DNA from: a bacterium
GTDB taxonomy: Bacteria; JAMCPX01
Reading direction: 5' to 3'
Assembly: GCA_021787665.1 (NCBI GenBank)
Contig: JAJYLN010000023.1
Coordinates: forward strand, 1-35,487
DNA length: 35,487 nt
The notes under the pieces are model-generated. The model was not told the origin of the DNA and made no database searches. It saw only the letters and a program-made list of their open reading frames with translations. The translations under genes were made by a program, and so were the position numbers. Of this stretch, positions 23,634 to 32,481 are shown piece after piece. The stretch's first letter is position 1; every line of letters begins with the position of its first letter.

Positions 23634-24952
23634 TGGAACAGATACTCTTTAAAGGCGTGGAAGGAGCGAAGCTCGCCGATGTACAGAGCTACCTTGCCAT
23701 CGGCGGCTATGGAGCGGCACGGAAGGCCGTGGGCTCCATGACCCCGGGCCAGATCATCGACGAGATGAAGAAGTCCGGCCTCAGAGGCAGGGGAGGGGCT
23801 GGGTTCCCGGCAGGGATGAAGTGGGACTTCGTGCCCAAGGACTTCAAGGGCCCCCGGTACCTGTGCTGCAACGCCGACGAGGGAGAGCCGGGCACGTTCA
23901 AGGACAGGGAGATACTCGAGAAGAACCCGCACCTGCTCATCGAAGGCATGATCATAGCGTGCTATGCGATCGGCGCGGAGCTCGGGTTCATTTACATACG
24001 CGGCGAGTTTGTAAAAGGCGCGAACGTCGTCGAGGCGGCCGTGCAGCAGGCACGCTCGCAGGGCTTCCTCGGGGATAAGGTGTTCGGTACGGACAGGCGG
24101 GTCGATATCATCGTCCACCGTGGCGCGGGCGCCTACATCTGCGGCGAGGAGACCGCCCTGATAGAGTCCGTGGAGGGCGCTCGGGGAAACCCGAGGGTGA
24201 GGCCGCCGTTCCCGGCCGTCGTCGGCGTGTTCAAGAAGCCCACGGTCGTGAACAACGTCGAGACGCTCGCGGCGGTCCCGTCCATCGTTAACAACGGCGG
24301 CGAGTGGTATGCGAAGATCGGCCTCCCCCCGCGGAACACCGGGACGAAGCTCTTTGCGGTGAGCGGCCATGTGGAGAAACCGGGCGTGTACGAGCTGCCG
24401 ATGGGCATAACCCTGCGGCAGCTCATCTTTGAGCATGCGGGCGGGATAAAGGGCGGCAGGAAGCTGAAGGGCGTCATCCCGGGCGGGTCGTCCACGCCGG
24501 TGCTTGTCCCGGAGGACATCGACGTCAGTATGGATTTCGATGCCCTTGCGAAGGCCGGCTCGATGTTGGGCTCCGCGGCTGTCATCGTGATGGACGAAAG
24601 CGTCTGTATGGTCGAGCAGGCGCACAGGCTTGCGGAATTCTATGCGCATGAGTCGTGCGGGCAGTGCACACCGTGCAGGGAAGGCACGATCTGGCAAGTA
24701 AAGATACTGGAGAGGATCGAACACGGGAACGGCAAGCAGGGCGACGTGGAATTGCTGGGGAGGGTATCATCGAACATTCTCGGCAACTCGCTGTGCCCGC
24801 TCGGCGATGCCGCGGCGATGATGGTAAACGGCTTTTTGAAGAAGTTCAGGAACGAGTTCCTCACACACATCAGTGCCGGCAGATGCGCGGTGAGATCTGT
24901 GGCCGGAGGGACCGGGGCGGGACAGAAGGTGACAATCAATGCCGACCTTTGA
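23633..24952 (+). CDS. nuoF: NADH-quinone oxidoreductase subunit F
   Basis: NuoF oxidises NADH with FMN and cluster N3. The 439-residue product has the FMN/NADH loop RGRGGAGFP (51-59), NADEGEPGTFKDRE, GEETALIESVEG, and the N3 ligands Cys342, 345, 348 (SCGQCTPC) and Cys388 (GNSLCPLGD). It has no extra ferredoxin domain, so it is the complex I form and not a hydrogenase HydB or formate dehydrogenase version. ATG at 23633 overlaps the nuoE stop; a GTG directly before it is possible. Confidence 0.97.
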   Translation: MEQILFKGVEGAKLADVQSYLAIGGYGAARKAVGSMTPGQIIDEMKKSGLRGRGGAGFPAGMKWDFVPKDFKGPRYLCCNADEGEPGTFKDREILEKNPHLLIEGMIIACYAIGAELGFIYIRGEFVKGANVVEAAVQQARSQGFLGDKVFGTDRRVDIIVHRGAGAYICGEETALIESVEGARGNPRVRPPFPAVVGVFKKPTVVNNVETLAAVPSIVNNGGEWYAKIGLPPRNTGTKLFAVSGHVEKPGVYELPMGITLRQLIFEHAGGIKGGRKLKGVIPGGSSTPVLVPEDIDVSMDFDALAKAGSMLGSAAVIVMDESVCMVEQAHRLAEFYAHESCGQCTPCREGTIWQVKILERIEHGNGKQGDVELLGRVSSNILGNSLCPLGDAAAMMVNGFLKKFRNEFLTHISAGRCAVRSVAGGTGAGQKVTINADL

Positions 24953-26582
24953 AATAGACGGAAAAAAGATAACGGTCGAGCAGGGTAAAACGGTGCTTGA
25001 AGCCGCGAGGGACAACGGTATCGAGATACCGTACTTCTGCTTCCATGAGTCGTTCAAGAGCGGTGGGTTGTGCAGAATGTGCCTCGTAGAGATTGAGAAG
25101 ATGCCGAAGCTCCAGACCGCATGTACCACGGTAGCGACCGAGGGTATGGTGGTGAAAACGACCACGGACAGGGTCAGGCAGGCGCGCAGCGCCATCCTCG
25201 AGTTCATCCTCACGAACCATCCGCTGGACTGCCCGGATTGCGACCAGGCAGGCGAGTGTGTCCTGCAGGAATACGCGCACCGGTACGGCCCGGACAGGAG
25301 TGCCTTTACTGAGCCGAAGCAGCTCAGGGAGCACATAGCGCTGAGCGAGCTGATAGCGTACGACCCGGAGCGCTGCATCATGTGCGAGCGGTGCGTACGG
25401 TACTACCGGGACATCGTTGGGTCTGAGGAACTCGCCGTCATGTACCGTGGCGCTCACGCGGAGATAACGACATTCCCCGGCAAGCTGTTGACGTATGGAT
25501 ATGTGGGCAACATCGCCGACCTATGTCCTGTCGGCGCGCTCACCACGAGTGATTTCAGGTTCAAAGAAAGGGTCTTCAACCTCAGGGCAACGGAGACCGT
25601 GTGCCCGCTGTGCGAGGCCGGGTGTCTCATCTACGCGGATGCGAAGCTGTACACGGTATACCGGGTGCGCTCGCGTAACCCCATGGTCCGGAGCATCCAT
25701 GCACACGAGAACAGGAACGTTACTTCGTTCTACCCGAAGCCGTACATAGACGCTATCTCCCGCAGTTCATATATATGTGATGACGGAAGACTGGGGTACA
25801 AAAAGCTGCTGAACGATAACCATCGTGCGATACCTGCAGGACCCGACAACAGGCTCGCGTCCGGGAATAATGACTGGAGCAGCATCATCGCCTTTGTTGC
25901 GCAAAAGATAAAACAGTCCGGCGCGAAAACGGCAGGCATCATATCCCCGTTCGCTACCAACGAAGAGGCGTACGCGTTCATGTATATGATAAAACATGCG
26001 GCAGGTGGTAGCGCGATAGGCATGCTCAGGTTCCCCGAGGCAAAAGAGTACGTCAGTGCAGGTAAACTGAGGCTGCGCAGGGGCATGCAGGCACCGAACG
26101 CTAACGGTATAGGGCAGATCGCCAAGGCATTCGATATCCGGCTCCTTTCTCATGACGAGGTCATCGGTTCAGGGCCGGCGTTCCTTTATATCCTCGGCCC
26201 GTCGTTCGATCAGATGGACCCGCTGGTGGACAGGCTGGGCGCGATACCCTGCGTGGTTGCGCAGGACTTCAGGCCGTCGCGCCTCACGGAAAGGGCGCAC
26301 ATCGTCATGCCGGGTATGAGCTATGCGCAGAAGGACGGGACGTACACGAACGGCGAGGGCAGGGTGCAGAGATTGCGGAAGGTCGTCCGGACGGAGGGCG
26401 AGGCCAGGGACGATCTCTCGATCCTCTCGGACATCATCGCCGGCATAACCGGGAAGCGGATCGGCGGTTTCGATCAGGTGCTCGGTACGCTCATGAAGGA
26501 GGTGCCGTCCTTCGCATCTATCGACTTTGATGGACTCACCGGTGACGTGGGGCTGAGGAAGGCTGCGGGTAGACTATGGTAG
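24939..26582 (+). CDS. nuoG: NADH-quinone oxidoreductase subunit G, short form
   Basis: NuoG wires electrons through several clusters. Ligand sets seen: [2Fe-2S] Cys34, 45, 48, 62; His94-Cys98, 101, 107; Cys146, 149, 152, 196; and a further set Cys222, 225, 229 (CPLCEAGC) with Cys280 in ICDDGRLGY. The last set matches cluster N7 of E. coli and Thermus, but the spacer before its fourth Cys is 50 residues instead of 27. At 547 residues it is much shorter than the 680-900 usual for long forms, because the molybdopterin-oxidoreductase-like C-terminal part is reduced. It overlaps nuoF by 14 bases and nuoH by 7. Confidence 0.95.
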   Translation: MPTFEIDGKKITVEQGKTVLEAARDNGIEIPYFCFHESFKSGGLCRMCLVEIEKMPKLQTACTTVATEGMVVKTTTDRVRQARSAILEFILTNHPLDCPDCDQAGECVLQEYAHRYGPDRSAFTEPKQLREHIALSELIAYDPERCIMCERCVRYYRDIVGSEELAVMYRGAHAEITTFPGKLLTYGYVGNIADLCPVGALTTSDFRFKERVFNLRATETVCPLCEAGCLIYADAKLYTVYRVRSRNPMVRSIHAHENRNVTSFYPKPYIDAISRSSYICDDGRLGYKKLLNDNHRAIPAGPDNRLASGNNDWSSIIAFVAQKIKQSGAKTAGIISPFATNEEAYAFMYMIKHAAGGSAIGMLRFPEAKEYVSAGKLRLRRGMQAPNANGIGQIAKAFDIRLLSHDEVIGSGPAFLYILGPSFDQMDPLVDRLGAIPCVVAQDFRPSRLTERAHIVMPGMSYAQKDGTYTNGEGRVQRLRKVVRTEGEARDDLSILSDIIAGITGKRIGGFDQVLGTLMKEVPSFASIDFDGLTGDVGLRKAAGRLW

Positions 26583-27655
26583 ACCATGTAACCGTACTCA
26601 TATACGCGCTGATGTGCGTCGTCGTGTTCGCGGTCCTGCTGACGACCGTAGCGTTCCTCACGCTCGCGGAAAGAAGGATAAGCGCGTTCATGCAGGATAG
26701 GCTGGGACCGAACAGAGTGGGGCCGTGGGGACTCTTGCAGCCGGTCGCGGACGGCATAAAGTTCATCATGAAGGAAGACATCGTGCCGCGCGAGGCGAAC
26801 AGGCTGCTCTATATTGTCGCGCCCCTGATGACGATAGTGCCGGCGCTGCTCACGTTTGCGGTTGTGCCATTCGGCCATGACCTGTTCCTCCCCGGCAGGG
26901 TCATAAACTTCCAGATTGCGAATTTCAACGTCGGCATACTCTATATCTTTGCTATTGCGGCTATGGGCATATTCGGCATCATTATCGGGGGATGGGCCTC
27001 GAACAACAAGTACTCGCTTCTCGGAGGGCTGCGGTCCGCGTCGCAGTTCATAAGCTACGAAATCGCCATGAGCCTCGCGGTGATAGGCGTGCTCATGGTC
27101 TACGGCTCGCTGAGACTGAACAACATTGCGCAGTATCAGGGCAGCCTCTGGTTCGGCTTCCTCCCGAAGTGGGGTATTCTGGTCCAGCCGCTCGGTTTTA
27201 TCATCTTCATCGTCAGCGTGTATGCGGAGACGAACAGGGTCCCCTTCGACCTGCCGGAGGCCGAGGCCGAGCTCGTGGGGGGCTATCACACGGAGTACTC
27301 CAGCATGAAGTTCGCGTTCTTTTTCATGGGGGAGTACGCGAACATGATCACCGCATCAGCGCTCCTTGCTACGCTCTACTTCGGGGGCTGGCAGGTGCCG
27401 TACTTGCATAACATCGGCTTCATCTTCCCGGGCATGGGTATGCTCGCCATGCCGCAGTGGCTCGTCGCAATCATAGAGGTACTATCGTTCGCGGTGAAAG
27501 TGGGGTTCTTCCTGTTCCTGTTCCTCTGGGTGCGGTGGACCCTGCCCCGGTTCAGATTCGACCAGCTCACGGACCTTGGGTGGAAGGTCCTGATACCGCT
27601 GGCCCTGCTGAACGTCGTTATAACCGCGGTGCTCATCGTGCTGAGGGTACTATGA
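26576..27655 (+). CDS. nuoH: NADH-quinone oxidoreductase subunit H
   Basis: NuoH is the eight-helix subunit that joins the peripheral arm to the proton pumps and lines the quinone tunnel. The 359-residue product has AERRISAFMQDRLGPNRVGP, the loop EDIVPREANR, and the acidic loop PFDLPEAEAELVGGYHTEYS that carries the conserved glutamates. Its stop overlaps the nuoI start by four bases. Confidence 0.97.
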   Translation: MVDHVTVLIYALMCVVVFAVLLTTVAFLTLAERRISAFMQDRLGPNRVGPWGLLQPVADGIKFIMKEDIVPREANRLLYIVAPLMTIVPALLTFAVVPFGHDLFLPGRVINFQIANFNVGILYIFAIAAMGIFGIIIGGWASNNKYSLLGGLRSASQFISYEIAMSLAVIGVLMVYGSLRLNNIAQYQGSLWFGFLPKWGILVQPLGFIIFIVSVYAETNRVPFDLPEAEAELVGGYHTEYSSMKFAFFFMGEYANMITASALLATLYFGGWQVPYLHNIGFIFPGMGMLAMPQWLVAIIEVLSFAVKVGFFLFLFLWVRWTLPRFRFDQLTDLGWKVLIPLALLNVVITAVLIVLRVL

Positions 27656-28182
27656 CCACGGGCGACAGAAACAAAAGATATGGGCTGAGGGAAGCGGTCT
27701 ACCTGATTGAGATAGTCAGAGGGCTCGGGGTCACCATACGGCATTTTTTCAGGAGGCGGAAGTTCGCAATGAACTACCCGGAGGAGAAGCTGAGCATCGT
27801 CGGCAACACGAAGCAGATCATCAAGACGATGGATAAGGACGCCCAGAGGCTCTCCGAAAGGCCGGAAATCGTCATGAACGCCAGGGGCAAGCACAAACTG
27901 CTGTTCGATGGCGATCTGATCAGATGCGTTGCGTGCAAGATGTGCGAGACCGTGTGTCCGTTCTTTGCAATATACATAGAGCCTGAGGAGTCCCGGGACC
28001 CGAGGAAGGAGAGGGCCCCGAAGGTGTTCGAGCTCGACCTCACGCGCTGTGCGTACTGCGGGTACTGTGTGGAAGCATGTCCGGAGAACGCCATTACGAT
28101 GACGTCGGATTACAGCCTCATCGCGAAGCAGAGGCCGGAGCTTGTGCTGCAAAAAGAAACATTGAAGAGGGTTATAGAATGA
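27652..28182 (+). CDS. nuoI: NADH-quinone oxidoreductase subunit I
   Basis: NuoI carries clusters N6a and N6b. The 176-residue protein has two ferredoxin motifs: Cys92, 95, 98, 102 (CVACKMCETVCP) and Cys133, 136, 139, 143 (CAYCGYCVEACP). The N-terminal half has an amphipathic stretch that lies on the membrane. The start is the ATG overlapping the nuoH stop; the open frame extends upstream without support. Confidence 0.97.
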   Translation: MTTGDRNKRYGLREAVYLIEIVRGLGVTIRHFFRRRKFAMNYPEEKLSIVGNTKQIIKTMDKDAQRLSERPEIVMNARGKHKLLFDGDLIRCVACKMCETVCPFFAIYIEPEESRDPRKERAPKVFELDLTRCAYCGYCVEACPENAITMTSDYSLIAKQRPELVLQKETLKRVIE

Positions 28183-28682
28183 TAAGCCACGTGCTGATCG
28201 CCATAATCTCCGTACTGCTCGTGGCGGCGTATCTCGCTGCAGTGCTCGCGGGCAACCCGGTGTACAGCGCACTTTCCATGGGGATAGCGTTCTTTCTCAC
28301 CGCCCTCCTGTTCGTTCTGCTCGGTGCCCCGTTCCTGGCGGCCGTACAGGTCATCATCTACGTCGGTGCTATGCTCGTGCTGTTCCTGTTCATCGTGATG
28401 ATGTTCGATCTCAACAAGTCGTCGCTCACGCCGGTCAGGTTCAAGCCATCCACTATTCTCTCGTATTTCCTCATCATGCTCGTCCTGCTGACGGGCTTCT
28501 TCGTGGCGAGGTCGGTGGTAAGGATGCCGTCGGGCTTTGCGATCACGGGCTTCGGGTCCGCAAGGAACATAGGGTTCAACCTGATGCATTACTATCTGCT
28601 TCCGTTCGAACTCGCATCGTTCGTCCTGCTCGTGGGCGTGTTCGGCGCGATAGCCTTTATCAAGAACAGGAGGGGAACATGA
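28179..28682 (+). CDS. nuoJ: NADH-quinone oxidoreductase subunit J
   Basis: NuoJ is a membrane subunit of about five helices next to NuoK. The 167-residue product has the typical AVQVIIYVGAMLVLFLFIVMM helix (about 55-75) with the conserved Tyr and Gly of the flexible helix that changes state in turnover. Overlaps nuoI and nuoK by four bases each. Confidence 0.96.
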   Translation: MISHVLIAIISVLLVAAYLAAVLAGNPVYSALSMGIAFFLTALLFVLLGAPFLAAVQVIIYVGAMLVLFLFIVMMFDLNKSSLTPVRFKPSTILSYFLIMLVLLTGFFVARSVVRMPSGFAITGFGSARNIGFNLMHYYLLPFELASFVLLVGVFGAIAFIKNRRGT

Positions 28683-28978
28683 ACTATCAATTGCTCTTCG
28701 TCCTCAGCTTTGTGCTGTTTGTCGTGGGCATGATCGGCGTGGCCATGCGTCGTAACGTGATCATCGTGCTCGTTTCCCTCGAGCTCATGCTCAACGCGGT
28801 CAACATCCTGTTCGTTTCGGCGTCCAAGTACCTCCATACGCTGGATGGCCAGGTGTTCGTCATCATGGTCATAACCATAGCGGCCGCGGAAGCGGCCATA
28901 GCGCTCGCCCTCGTCGTCAGGCTGTTCAGGACGATGGGCATGGTAAAGATAGACGACCTGAAGAGGCTGAAGTGGTGA
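28679..28978 (+). CDS. nuoK: NADH-quinone oxidoreductase subunit K
   Basis: NuoK is a three-helix antiporter-like subunit. The 99-residue protein keeps the two proton-path glutamates, in VSLELMLNAVN and TIAAAEAAIALAL. Four bases separate it from nuoL. Confidence 0.97.
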   Translation: MNYQLLFVLSFVLFVVGMIGVAMRRNVIIVLVSLELMLNAVNILFVSASKYLHTLDGQVFVIMVITIAAAEAAIALALVVRLFRTMGMVKIDDLKRLKW

Positions 28979-28982
28979 TGCG

Positions 28983-30920
28983 ATGGAGCTGAACGTCCTC
29001 CGGTACATCGTGCTGTCTCCCCTGATAGGCTTCCTCATCAACGGCATCGGCGGGAAGAGGCTGGGCCACAGGGCGGTGGGGTTGGTAGCCAACGCGACGG
29101 TACTGATAAGCTTCCTGATAGGCGTGTACGCCTTTACGGTCCTCCTGAGCATGCCCGTCAATGAGCGGCTCCTCACGGACACCGTCTATACCTGGATCAG
29201 TGCCGGCGCGCTCACGATAGACGTTAAGCTCATGATGGACCCCCTCAGCGTCGTGATGGCCCTCGTGGTATCCGGGGTCGGGTTTCTGATCCACGTTTAT
29301 TCCCTGGGGTACATGCACGAGGACCGTGGCTATGCGCGGTACTTCTCGTTCCTCAACCTGTTCATGTTCTCGATGCTTCTGCTCGTCCTCTCATCGAACA
29401 TCGTTCTGATGTTCGTGGGCTGGGAGGGCGTGGGGCTGTGCTCGTATCTCCTGATCGGCTTCTGGTACGAGAAAGACTCCGCGGCCAATGCCGGGAAGAA
29501 GGCGTTCATCACCAACAGGATCGGCGACTACGGGTTCCTGCTGGGGCTGTTCCTGCTCGCATCATCGCTCGCGTCAAAGGGCGTACTATCGCTCGACTTT
29601 ACGGCCATGGCGGGCCACGTAGCGCTCCTTTCGCCCGCAGTCCTCACGGTGATCGGGGTGCTTCTGTTCGTGGGAGCGACCGGCAAGTCCGCTCAGCTCC
29701 CGCTGTACGTATGGCTGCCGGACGCGATGGAAGGTCCCACGCCGGTCAGTGCGCTGATCCATGCCGCGACGATGGTCACGGCCGGGGTGTACATGATAGC
29801 GAGGATGAACTTCCTCTATGTGCTCGCGCCGACCGCGCTCGAGGTCGTTGCAGTCGTGGGCGCGCTCACCGCACTGTATGCAGCGACCATCGGACTTGTG
29901 CAGAACGACATAAAGAGGGTTCTCGCGTACTCCACGATCAGCCAGCTCGGATACATGTTCATGGGTGTCGGGGTGGGTGCGTTCAGCGCAGGGATCTTCC
30001 ACCTCATGACCCACGCTTTCTTCAAGGCCCTCCTGTTCCTTGCGGCCGGCAGCGTAATGCACGCGCTCTCCGGCGAGCAGGACATGAGAAAGATGGGCGG
30101 ACTGAGGACGAAGATACCCGTGACCTACGCCGTGTTCCTCGCAGCGGCGCTCGCCATAGCCGGCATACCCGGGCTGTCCGGCTTCTTCAGCAAGGACAGC
30201 ATCCTTGCAGCGGCGTACGGCTCCGGGCACACGGTCGTATGGCTACTGGGCTTCATCACCGCGCTGCTGACCGGGCTGTACATCTTCAGGCTCATGAGCA
30301 TGACCTTCTACGGCGAGAGCAGGATTGACGAGCATACGGCGCACCATATCCACGAGTCTCCGAAGGTCATGACCGTACCCCTCATCATACTCGCGGCGTT
30401 GTCCATCATCGGTGGCTATGTGGGCGTGCCCCGGCTGCTCGGCAACATCTTCGGCTGGCACGATTCGGATATGTTCGTCCATTTCCTCGCCCCGGTCTTC
30501 CCTGTGGTGCCGGCGCATAAGATGCCGGTCGCGGTCGAGACGTGGCTGATGATCGGCTCGATCGCAATGGCAGTACTGGGCGTATTCGCCGCATTGTATG
30601 TCTATGTAACGAAGCGGATGCAGCCTGCAAAGAGCGCCGCACAGGCGGTGCCGGGCCTGTACAGGCTGCTCCTGAACAAATACTATGTCGATGAACTGTA
30701 CAACGCCGTCATCATCAGGCCGCTCATGGCCCTTTCCAGGTCGTTCCTCTGGAAGTTTTTCGACGTGTGGATCGTTGACGGCACAGTGAACGGCTCCGCC
30801 TATGTCACGGAATGGGCGTCCGCGAGGCTCAGGAAGATACAGACCGGCGACTTCCAGGTATACGTGACGATCTTCCTGATAGGCGTGTTCTCTGTCCTTG
30901 CATACTTTGTTTTGAGGTAG
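28983..30920 (+). CDS. nuoL: NADH-quinone oxidoreductase subunit L
   Basis: NuoL is the distal Mrp-antiporter-like proton pump and carries the long lateral helix. The 645-residue protein has the pump glutamate in FVGWEGVGLCSYLLIGFW, the lysine region KSAQLPLYVWLPDAMEGPTP, and THAFFKALLFLAAG. The C-terminal 130 residues contain the lateral helix and a last membrane segment (VYVTIFLIGVFSVLAYFV). Length is normal. Confidence 0.97.
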   Translation: MELNVLRYIVLSPLIGFLINGIGGKRLGHRAVGLVANATVLISFLIGVYAFTVLLSMPVNERLLTDTVYTWISAGALTIDVKLMMDPLSVVMALVVSGVGFLIHVYSLGYMHEDRGYARYFSFLNLFMFSMLLLVLSSNIVLMFVGWEGVGLCSYLLIGFWYEKDSAANAGKKAFITNRIGDYGFLLGLFLLASSLASKGVLSLDFTAMAGHVALLSPAVLTVIGVLLFVGATGKSAQLPLYVWLPDAMEGPTPVSALIHAATMVTAGVYMIARMNFLYVLAPTALEVVAVVGALTALYAATIGLVQNDIKRVLAYSTISQLGYMFMGVGVGAFSAGIFHLMTHAFFKALLFLAAGSVMHALSGEQDMRKMGGLRTKIPVTYAVFLAAALAIAGIPGLSGFFSKDSILAAAYGSGHTVVWLLGFITALLTGLYIFRLMSMTFYGESRIDEHTAHHIHESPKVMTVPLIILAALSIIGGYVGVPRLLGNIFGWHDSDMFVHFLAPVFPVVPAHKMPVAVETWLMIGSIAMAVLGVFAALYVYVTKRMQPAKSAAQAVPGLYRLLLNKYYVDELYNAVIIRPLMALSRSFLWKFFDVWIVDGTVNGSAYVTEWASARLRKIQTGDFQVYVTIFLIGVFSVLAYFVLR

Positions 30921-30926
30921 GATGAG

Positions 30927-32480
30927 ATGGACTTTTTGAGAGAAAACATACTTTCCGTCGTAATCTTTCTCCCGCTCGCCGGGCTGCTGGCCGGGGCGTT
31001 CATAAACAGGGAGAGCAAGTCTGCCCTGCGATGGCTTACGCTCGCGGTGGCCGTGATCGAGTTCGCCGTGTCGCTGCTCCTGGTGGTATGGTTCGACCCG
31101 TCTGCCACCGGCATGCAGCTCGTCGAGCGGTACACCTGGATACCGGCATACAACATCGAGTACCATGTAGGCGTGGACGGCCTCAGTCTGCTGCTGATAC
31201 TCCTGACGACCTTCCTTACCCCGCTGGTCCTGCTCGGATCGTGGACGTACATCAAGAAACAGGAGAAGGACTACTACCTGTGGTTCCTTGCGCTGGAGAC
31301 CGGCATGGTCGGCGTGTTCGCATCGCTCGACCTGATCCTCTTCTACGTGTTCTGGGAGGCGATGCTCGTCCCCATGTACATCATCATCGGCGTGTGGGGC
31401 GGCCCGCGGCGTATCTATGCGGCGGTGAAGTTCTTCATCTATACGATGTTCGGCAGCCTCCTCATGCTTATCGCGATCATCTATCTGTACTTCGCTCACG
31501 GTTCTCAGACCGGCGCATACACCTTCGACGTACTGAAGCTGTACGGCACCTACCTGCCGGCCAGCGTGCAGGGATGGCTCTTCGCCGCGTTCGCCCTGTC
31601 GTTCGCGATCAAGGTGCCCCTGTTCCCGTTTCACACATGGTTGCCGGACGCGCACGTCGAAGCACCGACCGGGGGCAGCGTCATACTTGCGGGCGTCCTG
31701 TTGAAGATGGGGACGTACGGGTACATGCGGTTCGCGATGCCGCTGTTTCCGGCCGCGGCAAACGCGTTCCTTCCCTACCTGGCCGTTCTCGCGATCATCG
31801 GCATCATCTACGGCGCGCTTGTCGCGATGATGCAGCCGGACATCAAGAAGCTTGTAGCGTATTCCTCGGTGAGCCATCTGGGCTTCGTCATACTAGGGCT
31901 CGTGGCGCTGAATATACAGAGCGTCGATGGCGCCGTCCTCCAGATGGTCAACCATGGCCTATCGACCGGGGCACTCTTCCTGCTCGTGGGCATGCTGTAC
32001 GAGCGCAGGCATACCAGGGAACTCTCGGAGTTCGGGGGCATCGCGAAGAAGATGCCCGTGTTCGCAACGATATTCATGATCGCGACCCTGTCTTCCATAG
32101 GGCTGCCGGGACTCAACGGATTCGTGGGAGAGTTCCTGATACTCATAGGCTCCTTCTTCGCGAAGCCGGCGTACGCCGTCTTCGCGGGTACCGGGGTCAT
32201 CCTCGGCGCCGTGTACATGCTGCGGACATATCAGAAGGTATTCTGGGGCAGGACGACGAATGCGGCGAACGAGGGTCTTAAAGACATGAGTCCCCGGGAG
32301 ATTATCGTCATGGTACCGATACTGATCATGATCGTCTGGATCGGTGTCTACCCCAAGCCCTTCCTCGCTATCATTCAGAGCGCGAGCAAGTCGTATATCC
32401 AGTACGTCAGGCCCAGGGCTGCGGCACTGCCTGTGTATCGGCAGGGACCCGCCTTCCGGACGCCAGAGAGGTTAAAATAA
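30927..32480 (+). CDS. nuoM: NADH-quinone oxidoreductase subunit M
   Basis: NuoM is the middle antiporter-like pump. The 517-residue product has VFWEAMLVPMYIIIGVWGG with the conserved Glu, KVPLFPFHTWLPDAHVEAPT and the GVLLKMGTYGYMRF helix with its Lys, and NHGLSTGALFLLVG. Six bases follow nuoL; one base precedes nuoN. Confidence 0.97.
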   Translation: MDFLRENILSVVIFLPLAGLLAGAFINRESKSALRWLTLAVAVIEFAVSLLLVVWFDPSATGMQLVERYTWIPAYNIEYHVGVDGLSLLLILLTTFLTPLVLLGSWTYIKKQEKDYYLWFLALETGMVGVFASLDLILFYVFWEAMLVPMYIIIGVWGGPRRIYAAVKFFIYTMFGSLLMLIAIIYLYFAHGSQTGAYTFDVLKLYGTYLPASVQGWLFAAFALSFAIKVPLFPFHTWLPDAHVEAPTGGSVILAGVLLKMGTYGYMRFAMPLFPAAANAFLPYLAVLAIIGIIYGALVAMMQPDIKKLVAYSSVSHLGFVILGLVALNIQSVDGAVLQMVNHGLSTGALFLLVGMLYERRHTRELSEFGGIAKKMPVFATIFMIATLSSIGLPGLNGFVGEFLILIGSFFAKPAYAVFAGTGVILGAVYMLRTYQKVFWGRTTNAANEGLKDMSPREIIVMVPILIMIVWIGVYPKPFLAIIQSASKSYIQYVRPRAAALPVYRQGPAFRTPERLK

Positions 32481-32481
32481 T

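Noticed and set aside
23573-24724. 383-residue open frame on the minus strand
   Set aside because: It is antisense to nuoF, with the low-complexity composition of a shadow frame.
30243-31877. 544-residue open frame on the minus strand
   Set aside because: It is antisense to nuoL and nuoM, rich in Arg, His and Glu in the way shadow frames of G+C-rich genes are, and matches nothing.
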